Source: Echinicola rosea (GTDB taxonomy: Bacteria; Bacteroidota; Bacteroidia; Cytophagales; Cyclobacteriaceae). From it: a stretch of 64,000 nucleotides of DNA. A program made the position numbers and the translations under genes. The stretch spans positions 2,012,501-2,076,500 of the forward strand of contig NZ_CP040106.1 in the NCBI RefSeq assembly GCF_005281475.1. The letters run 5' to 3'. The first letter of the stretch is position 1. Each line of letters begins with the position of its first letter. A model generated the notes under the pieces. That model saw only the letters and a program-made list of their open reading frames with translations, was not told where the DNA came from and ran no database searches. Of the stretch, positions 26,829-35,026 are shown piece after piece.

Positions 26829-26863
26829 AAGCCAATCCAATATTTAAGGATTGGCTTTTTTTG
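26829..26863 (+). terminator. terminator of the SusC operon
   Basis: AAGCCAATCC (26829-26838) pairs perfectly with GGATTGGCTT (26848-26857) and runs into TTTTTTT. It lies 31 bases after the last stop of the operon and faces the convergent xerD gene. Confidence 0.9.
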
Positions 26864-26888
26864 GACTCAACTTATCAGGGCGAAGTCT

Positions 26889-27794
26889 TCACTTCCGTGG
26901 GTGGAAATCGGTCAATACCTGCCGTAAATATTCCCTGTCCAGGTGCGTGTAGATTTCCGTGGTAGTGATGCTTTCGTGGCCCAGCATCTCTTGGACAGCC
27001 CTAAGGTCCGCTCCTCCCTCGATCAGGTGCGTTGCAAAACTATGCCTGAAAGTGTGCGGGCTTACCTTCTTCTTGATGCCGACTTCTTCTACCAGTTTTT
27101 TGATAAATATAAAGACCATAACACGGGTCAGTTTTTTTCCTCTCCTGTTCAGGAATACGTACTCTTCATGGCCTGGCGCTATCTTTTGGTGATTGCGGAC
27201 TTGCTCTAGGTATATGTTTAGGTAGTGCAGCGCATCTTTCCCCACGGGTACTAGCCTCTCCTTGTTTCCCTTGCCAATAACCCTTAGGAAACCAATGTCG
27301 GCATAAACCATTCCCAGTTTGAGTTCTACCAGTTCGGATACCCGCAGCCCGCTGCTGTACAGGACTTCTAGCATGGCCCTGTTCCGATGGCCTTCTGGCT
27401 CTCCGAGCTTTATCCCTTCGAGTAACTGGACAATTTCATCATAGCTAAGTGTGTCCGGTAGCTTTCTTCCCAATTTGGGAGCTTCCAGCAAGATGGCAGG
27501 ATCTTCCTCTAATCGATCTTCATAAACCATAAACCTGAAAAAAGCCTTGACACCTGAGATGATCCTGGCTTGGGTATATTCTGAAATGCCTAGTGCAGCC
27601 AGCTCATTTACAAAAGCCCTGAGATGGGGCAGTTGTGTGGTCATAGGAGTGATGTCAGGAAAGGTGCCGGACATAAAAGCAGAGAGCTTTTCCATATCAC
27701 TTCGGTAAGCAGAGATGGAGTTTTTGCTTAGAGAGCGTTCTATTTTCAGGTAATGCTCAAATTGCTTGATATAATTCTCCCACATATTCGACAT
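26889..27794 (-). CDS. xerD: tyrosine recombinase XerD-like
   Basis: The protein has 301 residues from ATG 27794 (MSNMWENYIKQFEHYL); a further ATG lies three codons in, and the longer frame adds a poor N-terminus. It has a SAM-like core-binding domain (about 1-95) and a catalytic domain with the RHRHY set: Arg in YSSGLRVSELVEL, HTFRHSFATHL (His and Arg), the GHESITTTEIYTH His and catalytic Tyr. With XerC it resolves chromosome dimers at dif, activated by FtsK. XerC and XerD are hard to tell apart here; the strong similarity to single housekeeping recombinases favours XerD. Confidence 0.88.
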   Translation of the reverse strand: MSNMWENYIKQFEHYLKIERSLSKNSISAYRSDMEKLSAFMSGTFPDITPMTTQLPHLRAFVNELAALGISEYTQARIISGVKAFFRFMVYEDRLEEDPAILLEAPKLGRKLPDTLSYDEIVQLLEGIKLGEPEGHRNRAMLEVLYSSGLRVSELVELKLGMVYADIGFLRVIGKGNKERLVPVGKDALHYLNIYLEQVRNHQKIAPGHEEYVFLNRRGKKLTRVMVFIFIKKLVEEVGIKKKVSPHTFRHSFATHLIEGGADLRAVQEMLGHESITTTEIYTHLDREYLRQVLTDFHPRK

Positions 27795-27838
27795 GCGCAC
27801 TTTTTTATGTCCAAAGATAAAATTAAAGCCCCGCATTT

Positions 27839-27871
27839 TTGTTCAAATCCTCCTTTCAATGCTTAACTTTG
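27839..27871 (+). promoter_or_regulatory. Bacteroidota-type promoter upstream of aroQ
   Basis: TTG (27839-27841) and TAACTTTG (27864-27871) are separated by 22 bases, fitting the TTG-N19-23-TAnnTTTG consensus. The expected start of transcription is about 30 bases before the aroQ start. Confidence 0.7.
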
Positions 27872-27911
27872 AGCAAAATTTTGGACAGTACACTATAAAC
27901 CATTAAAAATT

Positions 27912-28331
27912 TTGGAAATACTGATCATTAACGGGCCTAATCTCAATCTTTTGGGAAAAAGAGAACCGGAAATTTATGGCAGCCAATCTTTCGAAGACTA
28001 CTTCGAGCAGTTGAAATCAGCATTCCCGGAGATTTCTTTGTCTTATTACCAAAGCAATATCGAAGGGGAGCTTGTCGATAAAATTCACGAAGTGGGATTT
28101 AAATATGATGCCATATTGCTAAATGCCGGAGCTTATACGCATACTTCAGTCGCGATCTCTGATGCCATCGCCGGGGTGACCACGCCAGTAATGGAAATCC
28201 ACATCTCCAATATCTATAAAAGAGAAGAATTCAGGCATAAAAGCATCATTTCCAAAGAATGCGTCGGAATGATCTCCGGCCTAGGACTGAAAGGCTACGA
28301 GTTGGGCATTCGGTATTTTCATGAAAATTAA
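27912..28331 (+). CDS. aroQ: 3-dehydroquinate dehydratase, type II
   Basis: The 139-residue protein matches type II dehydroquinases: IINGPNLNLLGKREPEIYG at the start (catalytic Tyr in the EIYG loop with the nearby Arg), YYQSNIEGELVDKIHE, LNAGAYTHTSVAISDAI, and EIHISNIYKREEFRHKS (catalytic His). It removes water from 3-dehydroquinate in the shikimate pathway. The start codon is TTG (27912-27914); no ATG or GTG in frame gives the required N-terminus, since the conserved IINGPN begins only four codons later. The gene is preceded by a good promoter and followed 12 bases later by an aminotransferase. Confidence 0.93.
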   Translation: MEILIINGPNLNLLGKREPEIYGSQSFEDYFEQLKSAFPEISLSYYQSNIEGELVDKIHEVGFKYDAILLNAGAYTHTSVAISDAIAGVTTPVMEIHISNIYKREEFRHKSIISKECVGMISGLGLKGYELGIRYFHEN

Positions 28332-28343
28332 CTCCTACCAAAA

Positions 28344-29399
28344 ATGATTACATTCGCTCCAGGACCATCTAAGGTCTATGACCAATTAGCGCAATACCTT
28401 CAGGATGCTTTTGACCAAGGCATCATGAGCGCCAATCACAGAAGCGCTACCTTCATGAACCTCTATCAGGAAACAGAAACACTGATCAAGGAAAAACTCC
28501 ATGTCCCTGAAGATTATAAATTGCTCTTTACCTCCAGTGCTACTGAGAATTGGGAAATCATCGCCCAGTCCATCGTACAAAGTGCCAGTTTTCATATCTA
28601 TTCAGGGTCATTTGGGAAAAAGTGGTTGAACTTTGCCCAGCACTTGAATGCGGAAACAGCCTCCCTAAAGTTGGATGTTGAAACGGAGTTGGATATAGCG
28701 TCATTGGAGATCGATGAGAAATTTGACCTGATCGCGATCACCCAAAATGAAACCTCCAATGCGACAGAGGTACGCAATGAGCTGATCCGGCAAGTAGGTG
28801 ACAAATTCCCAGACAAGATGATCGCCGTGGACACTACCTCGTCTATGGCCGGGATAGCGATTGATTTTACGGCAGCGGATATTTGGTATGCTTCTGTGCA
28901 GAAGTGCTTTGGGCTTCCTGCCGGGCTGGGCCTGCTTATCCTGTCTCCCAAGGCCATCGAAAAATGCAAAAACAAAGGTGAATCAGGGCGGTACAATAGC
29001 CTGAGCTTCATGCTCGAAAATGCAGCCAATTATCAAACACACTACACGCCAAATGTGCTGGGCGTTTACCTGCTTAAGCGCAGCTTGGAAGATCGCCCTG
29101 AGATACAGGAAACCGATCAAATGCTTCGTGATCGTATGCGACAGCTAGAAAATACAATTGCTCAGTCTGATAAACTGATGATGCTGGTACAAAATGCCAA
29201 CACCAGAAGTAAAACTGTCATGGGCATTTCTGGTAAAGAAGAATTTATCCAAGAAATCAAAAAAGCCGCGGAACAGCATGGTATGCAAATGGGCAGTGGC
29301 TATGGCCCTTTAAAGCCTACTAGCTTCCGTATCGCCAATTTCCCTGCCATTACTGATGAGGAATTTCAAAAATTATTGAGATTCTTAAAGGAATATTAA
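28344..29399 (+). CDS. class V aminotransferase, SerC/phosphoserine aminotransferase-like
   Basis: This is a 351-residue PLP enzyme. The start ITFAPGPSKVYDQLAQYLQDAF and the SANHRSATFMNLYQE segment match phosphoserine or alanine-glyoxylate aminotransferases. SSATENWEI, TQNETSNATEVRNE and DTTSSMAGIAIDF (cofactor Asp) are followed by the PLP lysine in ASVQKCFGLPAGLG. It would make phosphoserine or a related amino acid by transfer from glutamate. It begins 12 bases after aroQ, likely one operon. The exact substrate is not certain; a shorter C-terminal half than classic SerC leaves room for an AGT-type role. Confidence 0.8.
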   Translation: MITFAPGPSKVYDQLAQYLQDAFDQGIMSANHRSATFMNLYQETETLIKEKLHVPEDYKLLFTSSATENWEIIAQSIVQSASFHIYSGSFGKKWLNFAQHLNAETASLKLDVETELDIASLEIDEKFDLIAITQNETSNATEVRNELIRQVGDKFPDKMIAVDTTSSMAGIAIDFTAADIWYASVQKCFGLPAGLGLLILSPKAIEKCKNKGESGRYNSLSFMLENAANYQTHYTPNVLGVYLLKRSLEDRPEIQETDQMLRDRMRQLENTIAQSDKLMMLVQNANTRSKTVMGISGKEEFIQEIKKAAEQHGMQMGSGYGPLKPTSFRIANFPAITDEEFQKLLRFLKEY

Positions 29400-29456
29400 T
29401 CCATAAATTGAAATTATTCAAAATTTAAATTCTAATTTCGCGCCAAAATTTAGATA

Positions 29457-30035
29457 ATGTTTGATTTCAAAGAGGTTGTTTCGGTTACGCTGATCTTATT
29501 TTCGGTAATTGATATCTTGGGTTCTATTCCCATCATTATCAATTTGCGCCGGAAAGCAGGGCATATCCAGTCGGAGAAAGCGACCATCGTGGCGGGGATT
29601 TTAATGGTTTTATTCCTGCTCTTAGGGAAAAATATCTTGAATCTGTTTGGGATAGGTGTGGATGATTTTGCGATTGCAGGTGCCTTGATCATTTTCGCCT
29701 TAGGGGCAGAGATGATTTTGGGGGTGGAGATTTTCAAACCTGATCCGGAAGCAGATGCTTCCAGCACGTCGATTGTGCCCATAGCCTTTCCGCTCATTGC
29801 CGGAGCAGGGACGATGACGACAATTTTGACGCTGAAGGCTGAATTTTCCCAGATCAATATCGCCGTAGGCATTTTGATCAATTTGCTGGTCGTTTACATG
29901 GTGCTGAAAAGTACTACGTGGCTGGAGAGAAAGCTGGGAAAAACAGGTTTGGACGTCCTCAGAAGGATTTTCGGGATAATTCTTTTGTCGATTGCGATCA
30001 AGATTTTCAAAACCAATTTATTTGATAACTTATAG
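29457..30035 (+). CDS. MarC-family integral membrane protein
   Basis: The 192-residue protein consists of about six hydrophobic helices: FSVIDILGSIPIIINL, IVAGILMVLFLLLG, FAIAGALIIFALGAEMI, IVPIAFPLIAGAGTMTTILTL, NIAVGILINLLVVYMVL and IFGIILLSIAIKIF. The FPLIAGAGTMTT block and its place before the fifth helix are typical of MarC/YhgN/YchE proteins. Members are thought to be transporters or channels but their substrates are unknown, and the old link to antibiotic resistance was not upheld. The gene ends with a strong terminator. Confidence 0.88.
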   Translation: MFDFKEVVSVTLILFSVIDILGSIPIIINLRRKAGHIQSEKATIVAGILMVLFLLLGKNILNLFGIGVDDFAIAGALIIFALGAEMILGVEIFKPDPEADASSTSIVPIAFPLIAGAGTMTTILTLKAEFSQINIAVGILINLLVVYMVLKSTTWLERKLGKTGLDVLRRIFGIILLSIAIKIFKTNLFDNL

Positions 30036-30068
30036 GCAATTCCTTCTGAAACAATGAACGACAATTTA

Positions 30069-30101
30069 AATGTCAGCTAGAAATGGCTGACATTTTTTTT
30101 T
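30069..30101 (+). terminator. marC terminator
   Basis: AATGTCAGC (30069-30077) pairs perfectly with GCTGACATT (30086-30094), followed by a run of T to 30101. It lies 34 bases after the stop of the MarC gene. The end of its T-run meets TACTTTTG (30101-30108), a -7 look-alike too close to the rnhA ATG to be its promoter without doubt. Confidence 0.92.
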
Positions 30102-30111
30102 ACTTTTGGGC

Positions 30112-30567
30112 ATGATTTTGATTTATACAGATGGCGCAGCCAAAGGAAATCCCGGAAATGGCGGATACGGGACGATCTTAAAATACCGTAAGCATGAAAA
30201 AGAGCTGTCAGAAGGCTTTCGACTGACCACAAATAACCGGATGGAGCTATTGGCTGTCATCAAGGGGCTGGAGGCAATCAAGGTAGATGGGATTCCCGTA
30301 AAGATCTACTCAGACAGTAAATATGTAGTAGATGCCGTAACCAAAGGCTGGATTTGGAGCTGGCAGAAGAAAGGTTTCAAGGACAAGAAAAACGTGGACC
30401 TTTGGAAGCGCTACATTCCCCTTCATAATAAATATAAACCCCAGTTTCAATGGGTCAAAGGACACGCCGGTCATCCTGAAAATGAACGCTGCGACCAGCT
30501 AGCTGTCGATGCAGCGGAATCTTCCAAGTTATCAGTGGATGAGGCCTACGAGAGAGAGGCGAAATGA
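30112..30567 (+). CDS. rnhA: ribonuclease HI
   Basis: The protein has 151 residues from ATG 30112; a TTG two codons upstream is less likely. It has all RNase HI landmarks: the first Asp in IYTDGAAKGNPG, Glu in NNRMELLAVIKGLEAI, the second Asp in IYSDSKYVVDAV, and the His/Asp end in HAGHPENERCDQLA. The basic-protrusion segment (WSWQKKGFKDKKNVDLW) is present, which helps bind the hybrid. It cuts the RNA strand of RNA-DNA hybrids. It is followed 60 bases later by trmN6 on the same strand. Confidence 0.95.
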   Translation: MILIYTDGAAKGNPGNGGYGTILKYRKHEKELSEGFRLTTNNRMELLAVIKGLEAIKVDGIPVKIYSDSKYVVDAVTKGWIWSWQKKGFKDKKNVDLWKRYIPLHNKYKPQFQWVKGHAGHPENERCDQLAVDAAESSKLSVDEAYEREAK

Positions 30568-30627
30568 AGCATTATCTGGGTTTTCCAACCTGCTCGCAAA
30601 AGTCAAACGTTACGGAATATACGTGTC

Positions 30628-31344
30628 ATGGCAAACACCTACTTTCAGTTTAAACAATTTACGGTTCACCAAGAAAATTGTGCCATGAAGGTAAGCACAG
30701 ATGCAGTCATTCTGGGTGCACTCGCCCGGCATTCCAGTCCTGGTGCTATTTTGGATATAGGGAGCGGCACGGGTGTGATCTCCCTGATGCTTGCCCAACG
30801 GTATCCTAATACGTTCATTGATGCCGTTGAGATAGATGAAGCAGCTGCCAAACAAGCTGTCGGAAATAGCCAAGCCAGTCCTTGGCGTGACCGTGTTCAG
30901 ATACACCATGTGCGCTTTCAGGAGTTTGTAAAAAATATGGCTGGCGCATACTCACTTATTGTCAGCAACCCGCCTTATTTTCCCATGCATAACAAGTCGG
31001 CTGATGCGAAGCGAAACCTCGCACTCCATAATGATGAGTTGTCCTTTGGAGATTTGATCAAAGGGGTCGTTAAGCTGCTGGATAAAGAAGGAGTCTTTTG
31101 GGTGATCTTACCGGCCCAGCAAATGCTTGAATTGGACAAGGTTGCTCGTTTTTTTGGGCTCTATACCCACGAGTGGTACGCGCTAAGGGACCGACCATCT
31201 ACCAAAGTTCTCCGGCACATCAAGGCCTATTCCTTTGCTGAGGCTCCCATGCCGGAAATCAGTACCATCTGTATTAAAAAAGAGGATTTTTCTTACGGGG
31301 ATAGCTATCGGTGTTTGCTGAAGGATTTTCTACTGGTTTTTTGA
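30628..31344 (+). CDS. trmN6: tRNA1(Val) adenine-37 N6-methyltransferase
   Basis: The 238-residue Rossmann-fold methyltransferase carries the SAM motif LDIGSGTGVISLMLAQR (residues about 42-58) and the amino-methyltransferase motif SNPPYF near residue 112. The start FQFKQFTVHQENCAMKVSTDAVILGA matches the TrmN6 (YfiC) group closely. It methylates N6 of A37 in tRNA-Val. The end of the gene overlaps the end of the convergent saccharopine dehydrogenase-like gene by 15 bases. Confidence 0.88.
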   Translation: MANTYFQFKQFTVHQENCAMKVSTDAVILGALARHSSPGAILDIGSGTGVISLMLAQRYPNTFIDAVEIDEAAAKQAVGNSQASPWRDRVQIHHVRFQEFVKNMAGAYSLIVSNPPYFPMHNKSADAKRNLALHNDELSFGDLIKGVVKLLDKEGVFWVILPAQQMLELDKVARFFGLYTHEWYALRDRPSTKVLRHIKAYSFAEAPMPEISTICIKKEDFSYGDSYRCLLKDFLLVF

Positions 31345-32676
31345 GAGAACCACTTCTTCTTCGAAATGAATGCCATTGCTTGCCAATAATTTCAGCACGG
31401 GCACGTAGATCTCATTTCTAATGGGCAGGTGTAGTCCTTTTAGCTGAATTTCTCCTTCCAAAAACAAATCTACCGCTGCTGCCAAAGGCAAACCAACGGT
31501 TTTGGCCATGGCGGTATATTCAAGGTTTTCTCCTTTGATGACCATGCTGGAGGTGATGTTTCTTTTTTCGCCGGCAGGCGTATCTGCTTCAAGCTGGTGC
31601 TGCATGACCACCATGTCCTTATCGTAAGGAGAAAGCTTCCATTTGTCTTCCAAGATGATTTGGAGAATTTCCGCTGGACTTCCTTTGAGTAGTGGAAGTG
31701 GGGTGTCATCAAACAACCCCAGCCAAGCAAGCTTTTCCATGATCACAGCGTCCACCCAAGGCAAAAGCCGCTTGATTTTTTCTTCTACGCGATGGGCAGG
31801 GTCGTAAGGTAAAAAGGAATTGGTAAACATGCGCATGGTGAAATCTCGGGGCAAATCCACCTCGAATGAATTGTCCGTCAAGCCTAGCTGCACCAGCACG
31901 TCCCAGCTTTTGCAAAAACCTGCCCTTCGAAGGGTGCCGCGTATAATGGTGGGGATGTCTTCCAGTCCATATACCTTTCTATAGTTCAAGGAATCCCTGT
32001 TGGCATATCCATCAAATTCACCCACCGTTTTGAACGTAACCAGATCAGTCCGCCTGAAAAGCATGTGGTAGGGGATGAATTTGTAACGGCCATTTCTGAT
32101 AAACCTAGAGGTGCTCTGTCCTGCCAAGACAACATTTCTGGGGTTCCAGGTAAACTTGTACCTCCAAGGATTGTCTGACTCGCTTTCAGGCGAGAGCAGC
32201 CCGCCGCAATAGGACTTAAATAGGACGATGTTATTCCCTGCTGTCGTTTCGGCATCAATCAGCTTCATGGCTGACATGTGGTCAATTCCAGGATCCAAGC
32301 CACATTCGTTTAAAAAAAACAGTCCTTTTCGGTCGATTTCTGTTGCCAATGTTCTCATTTCAGGGGATTCGTATGAGGCAGAGAAAAAATGCTTCCCTTC
32401 TTTTACACTCGCCTTGGCCACCAAAGGATGCAAAAAAGCAGGAACCATGGACACCACTATGTCTGCTTGCTGGACTAGCTTACCAAGTTTTTCGCTGTCA
32501 TGAATGTCTATGCCCGTAGCTGTTCCGGCTGGGTGCCCTTCTAGCTTCTTTTCGGCCTCATATACATCCATGTCGGCAAGGATGAGTTTCCGGTTTTTGG
32601 CTTGAGCATCCTTCAACAAGAAATCCACCAGGACTTTGGAGGACTTGCCAGCTCCGATGATCAATATTTTCTTCAT
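31330..32676 (-). CDS. saccharopine dehydrogenase family protein
   Basis: The protein has 448 residues from ATG 32676 (MKKILIIGAGKSSKVLVDFL); a GTG one codon earlier is less likely. It has an N-terminal NAD(P)-binding Rossmann motif GAGKSSK, the family block NECGLDPGIDHMSAMKLID, and the saccharopine dehydrogenase C-terminal domain with YCGGLLSPESESDNPWRYKFTWNPRNVV. Most eukaryote-type members form or break saccharopine in lysine metabolism. The strong match to LYS9-like sequences supports a lysine role, but no other gene of that pathway is adjacent. An aspartate kinase gene lies 8 kb away. Confidence 0.83.
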   Translation of the reverse strand: MKKILIIGAGKSSKVLVDFLLKDAQAKNRKLILADMDVYEAEKKLEGHPAGTATGIDIHDSEKLGKLVQQADIVVSMVPAFLHPLVAKASVKEGKHFFSASYESPEMRTLATEIDRKGLFFLNECGLDPGIDHMSAMKLIDAETTAGNNIVLFKSYCGGLLSPESESDNPWRYKFTWNPRNVVLAGQSTSRFIRNGRYKFIPYHMLFRRTDLVTFKTVGEFDGYANRDSLNYRKVYGLEDIPTIIRGTLRRAGFCKSWDVLVQLGLTDNSFEVDLPRDFTMRMFTNSFLPYDPAHRVEEKIKRLLPWVDAVIMEKLAWLGLFDDTPLPLLKGSPAEILQIILEDKWKLSPYDKDMVVMQHQLEADTPAGEKRNITSSMVIKGENLEYTAMAKTVGLPLAAAVDLFLEGEIQLKGLHLPIRNEIYVPVLKLLASNGIHFEEEVVLSKNQ

Positions 32677-32828
32677 CACGATTTTACTACTTTGGGGTAT
32701 ATGAAGATGAGCATTTAATCTTTGACCTTAAAATATTTTAGTGGAAATTAGCTGCGGGTATCGTTGTATGGGGATTAAACCCGCATAGGCATCAGCCTAA
32801 CTAATCCGCCCTTTGGCGATAAATAAAT

Positions 32829-32836
32829 ACCTTTGA
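32829..32836 (+). promoter_or_regulatory. possible -7 element for cdd
   Basis: TACCTTTG fits TAnnTTTG about 74 bases before the cdd ATG. No TTG lies at the -33 spacing; the nearest is 13 bases away. Confidence 0.3.
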
Positions 32837-32909
32837 AGGACTAGGTGCATTTGGCTTTCATGAAAAGCTGTTAAATTGCTTATCAGCTTTCATGTTAATG
32901 ATCCATGTA

Positions 32910-33392
32910 ATGGGAAAGAAAATAGAAGAAAAGGTCGTATTGCATTTGCTGGAAAAAAGTGAGCTTACCGAAAAGGAAGGGGAGCTTTTGGAAAAGGCAA
33001 AGGGGGCGGTGAAAAACGCCTATGCCCCGTATTCCAATTTTAATGTAGGCGCAGCATTGTTGTTGGAAAACGGGCAGATCCTTGTGGCCAATAACCAAGA
33101 AAATGCGTCATTTCCTGTGGGAGTTTGTGCAGAGAGGACACTTTTGAGCTATGCCAATGCCAATTTCCCCAATATAACGCCCTTGAAAATCATGATTGTA
33201 GCCAAGCGAAGCCAGGAATCGAACTATGCTACGGTCACCCCTTGTGGGCTGTGTCGCCAAACCATCAGTGAATATGAGCTTAAATTTGGCTGTGCCATAG
33301 AAATCCTAATGCTCACACCGGAGGGAAATGTCCTCAAGGCTGAAAATATCAGCCAGTTGCTCCCGTTCAAGTTCAATGATCTCAATAGCTAA
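32910..33392 (+). CDS. cdd: cytidine deaminase
   Basis: The protein has 160 residues from ATG 32910 (MGKKIEEKVVLHLLEKSEL); earlier in-frame ATGs add six residues. It shows YAPYSNFNVGAALLLENG, the zinc and catalytic motif VCAERTLL (Cys and Glu) and the second zinc pair TPCGLCRQTISEY. It deaminates cytidine and deoxycytidine to uridines. The length fits the small homotetrameric type with a short N-terminal extension. The esterase gene follows after only 6 bases, so both are probably on one transcript. Confidence 0.92.
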   Translation: MGKKIEEKVVLHLLEKSELTEKEGELLEKAKGAVKNAYAPYSNFNVGAALLLENGQILVANNQENASFPVGVCAERTLLSYANANFPNITPLKIMIVAKRSQESNYATVTPCGLCRQTISEYELKFGCAIEILMLTPEGNVLKAENISQLLPFKFNDLNS

Positions 33393-33398
33393 ATCACC

Positions 33399-34049
33399 AT
33401 GTACCAACACGTGTCTTACGAATCCATTGGCGCTTATGCTACTTCCCAATTGCCCTTGGGAGATGAGAAGAATCTTTGGGTAATTCTGCATGGATACGGT
33501 CAATTGGCTCCTTACTTTATCAGGAAATTTAAAAGTCAATTTCATGAAAAGCGTCTTTTTATTGCCCCAGAAGCACAAAATCACGGTTATTTAAAAGGTT
33601 TTGCTGGTCGTGTAGGGGCAAATTGGATGACCAGACACGAGAGGGAAAAAGCCATTGCAAACAATCACCGTTTTTTAAATCAAGTATTGGCCAAGAATTT
33701 AGAACAGTTTGCCGACTTTCCAGCGGTTCATATTTTGGGTTTCTCGCAGGGCTGTGCTACTGCCACCCGGTGGGCAGCACAACTTTCATCTCCTATTAAG
33801 AGCTTGGTTCTTTGGGGAGGTGGGTTTGCGCATGACCTGGATTTCAGCATGGTTTCTTCAAAGTTGTCAAAAACACGGATTTGGTCAGTAGAGGGTGATA
33901 GCGATGCGTTTTTGACTGATGAGCGAAAGCAGGAACAAGCGAAAATCCTTTCTAAAATGAGCATCAAAAAAGAAACGATCCTATACAGTGGCGGTCATGA
34001 TATTTATGAGGAGCCACTGGATAAGATCGTTCGTCAGGCAGAAGTCTAG
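33399..34049 (+). CDS. alpha/beta hydrolase, phospholipase/carboxylesterase-like
   Basis: The 216-residue protein has the nucleophile elbow GFSQG (LGFSQGCATATRWAA, Ser near residue 112), an oxyanion region ILHGYGQLA and the catalytic His in SGGHDIYEEPL near the end. The Asp in EGDSDAFL completes the triad. It belongs with the small esterases of the phospholipase/carboxylesterase group; no signal is present, so it acts in the cytoplasm on an unknown ester. Its stop TAG (34047-34049) lies within the first bases of repeat R2 (CTAGTGTCAA). Confidence 0.83.
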   Translation: MYQHVSYESIGAYATSQLPLGDEKNLWVILHGYGQLAPYFIRKFKSQFHEKRLFIAPEAQNHGYLKGFAGRVGANWMTRHEREKAIANNHRFLNQVLAKNLEQFADFPAVHILGFSQGCATATRWAAQLSSPIKSLVLWGGGFAHDLDFSMVSSKLSKTRIWSVEGDSDAFLTDERKQEQAKILSKMSIKKETILYSGGHDIYEEPLDKIVRQAEV

Positions 34050-34212
34050 TGTCAAACCTAAACCTACATGTAATCCGGGGTGCGTCTTTTGGTATATCTT
34101 TACGTTACAAAAAGACTTCCTTAGCTACGGATAGGCACTTTTTTTGCGTCTTGATGCCGTCCCATGTCCACTGGGGGCCTTACCCGTCATTGAAGCGTTG
34201 ACTTGACACTAG
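34046..34212. repeat. inverted-repeat element R2, copy A
   Basis: This 167-bp element is bounded by perfect 10-bp inverted ends, CTAGTGTCAA (34046-34055) and TTGACACTAG (34203-34212). Inner blocks shared with copy B (62832-63179) include GGTGCGTCTTTTGG, GACTTCCTTAGCTA, GGATAGG, TTTTTTGCG and AAGCGTTGACTTGA. It fills the whole gap between two convergent genes: its first bases give the stop of the esterase and its last base lies 3 bases before the ThuA-like stop. There is no coding capacity. It looks like a MITE-like or REP-like unit, possibly acting as a two-way terminator. Confidence 0.8.
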
Positions 34213-34215
34213 GAG

Positions 34216-34992
34216 TTACTGGATGGGATATCCTTTGGCGGCCCACCAGATGCCTCCATAGACGTGATCTAAGAAGTCATCATCTTCATAGGCTGCTTCC
34301 ACATGGCCCAGCGCGGTGTAAAATACCCGACCACTGTCGTATTCATGGTACCAGGACATCGGGTGTACGTCACCCATTGCCATTGATTTTCCATCCCTGG
34401 AACCTGGGTCATAAGATGTCTCGTCCAACTGGATAAGTATGTGGACATCTTCATTGAAGTTCTTGAAAGCATACCATTCGTCTGTCCAAAGCCACTTTTC
34501 GTTCAGGTGGTAGGTGGCGGGATGGTTGCTGTCCACTACGTTTAGCCTGGCGGTTTGCTGAGCAGGATGGTGCATGAACTGACCGCCGATCAATTTAGTG
34601 TACCAGTCCCAATTATATTCCGTGTCCGTAGCACTATGGATGCCTACCACTCCCTTTCCGCTTTGCACAAACCGCTTGAATGCGGCTTTTTGATCGTCAT
34701 TAAGAATGTCCCCTGTGGTACTGGCCATGATGATGACATCATAATCCTTTAAAGCATCATCATTGAAAATAGTAGCGTCTTCTGTAGCGTACACACTGAA
34801 CACACGGGTTTTGGCCATGTCTTTTAGGGCCTTTACGGCGTTGGGGATGGATTGGTGTCTAAACCCTTGGGTTTTGCTGAAAATAAGGGCCTTGAATTGA
34901 CCACGCTGGGCAAAGGATTGACCAGAAAATAAAAGGGTGGTGATTAGTAAAAAGGAGCCAATGAGCATCGACTTCCGGTTAATGAGCTTCAT
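34216..34992 (-). CDS. ThuA-like domain protein, exported
   Basis: The 258-residue protein has a Sec signal (RKSMLIGSFLLITTLLFSGQSFA) and then a ThuA fold of the glutamine-amidotransferase-like type. Features are KALIFSKTQGFRHQSIPNAVKAL, DYDVIIMASTTGDILNDDQKAAFKRFV, the metal-site motif GIHSATDTEYNWDWYTKLIGGQF, and HPMSWYHEYDSGRVFYTALGHVEAAYEDD. ThuA-like proteins take part in use of 3-keto sugars and glycosides in several bacteria. Here the gene is alone, but a full set of 3-keto-glycoside genes lies 20 kb away (53.3-62.7 kb). The Sec signal puts it in the same compartment as part of that set. Confidence 0.85.
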   Translation of the reverse strand: MKLINRKSMLIGSFLLITTLLFSGQSFAQRGQFKALIFSKTQGFRHQSIPNAVKALKDMAKTRVFSVYATEDATIFNDDALKDYDVIIMASTTGDILNDDQKAAFKRFVQSGKGVVGIHSATDTEYNWDWYTKLIGGQFMHHPAQQTARLNVVDSNHPATYHLNEKWLWTDEWYAFKNFNEDVHILIQLDETSYDPGSRDGKSMAMGDVHPMSWYHEYDSGRVFYTALGHVEAAYEDDDFLDHVYGGIWWAAKGYPIQ

Positions 34993-35026
34993 AGGATGGT
35001 TTTTTTTGGTTTAAAGTTATCGTTTG

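Noticed and set aside
26889..27794. Tyrosine recombinase as integrase of a mobile island
   Set aside because: It has the length and motifs of housekeeping XerD, and there are no attachment repeats, tRNA or phage genes around it.
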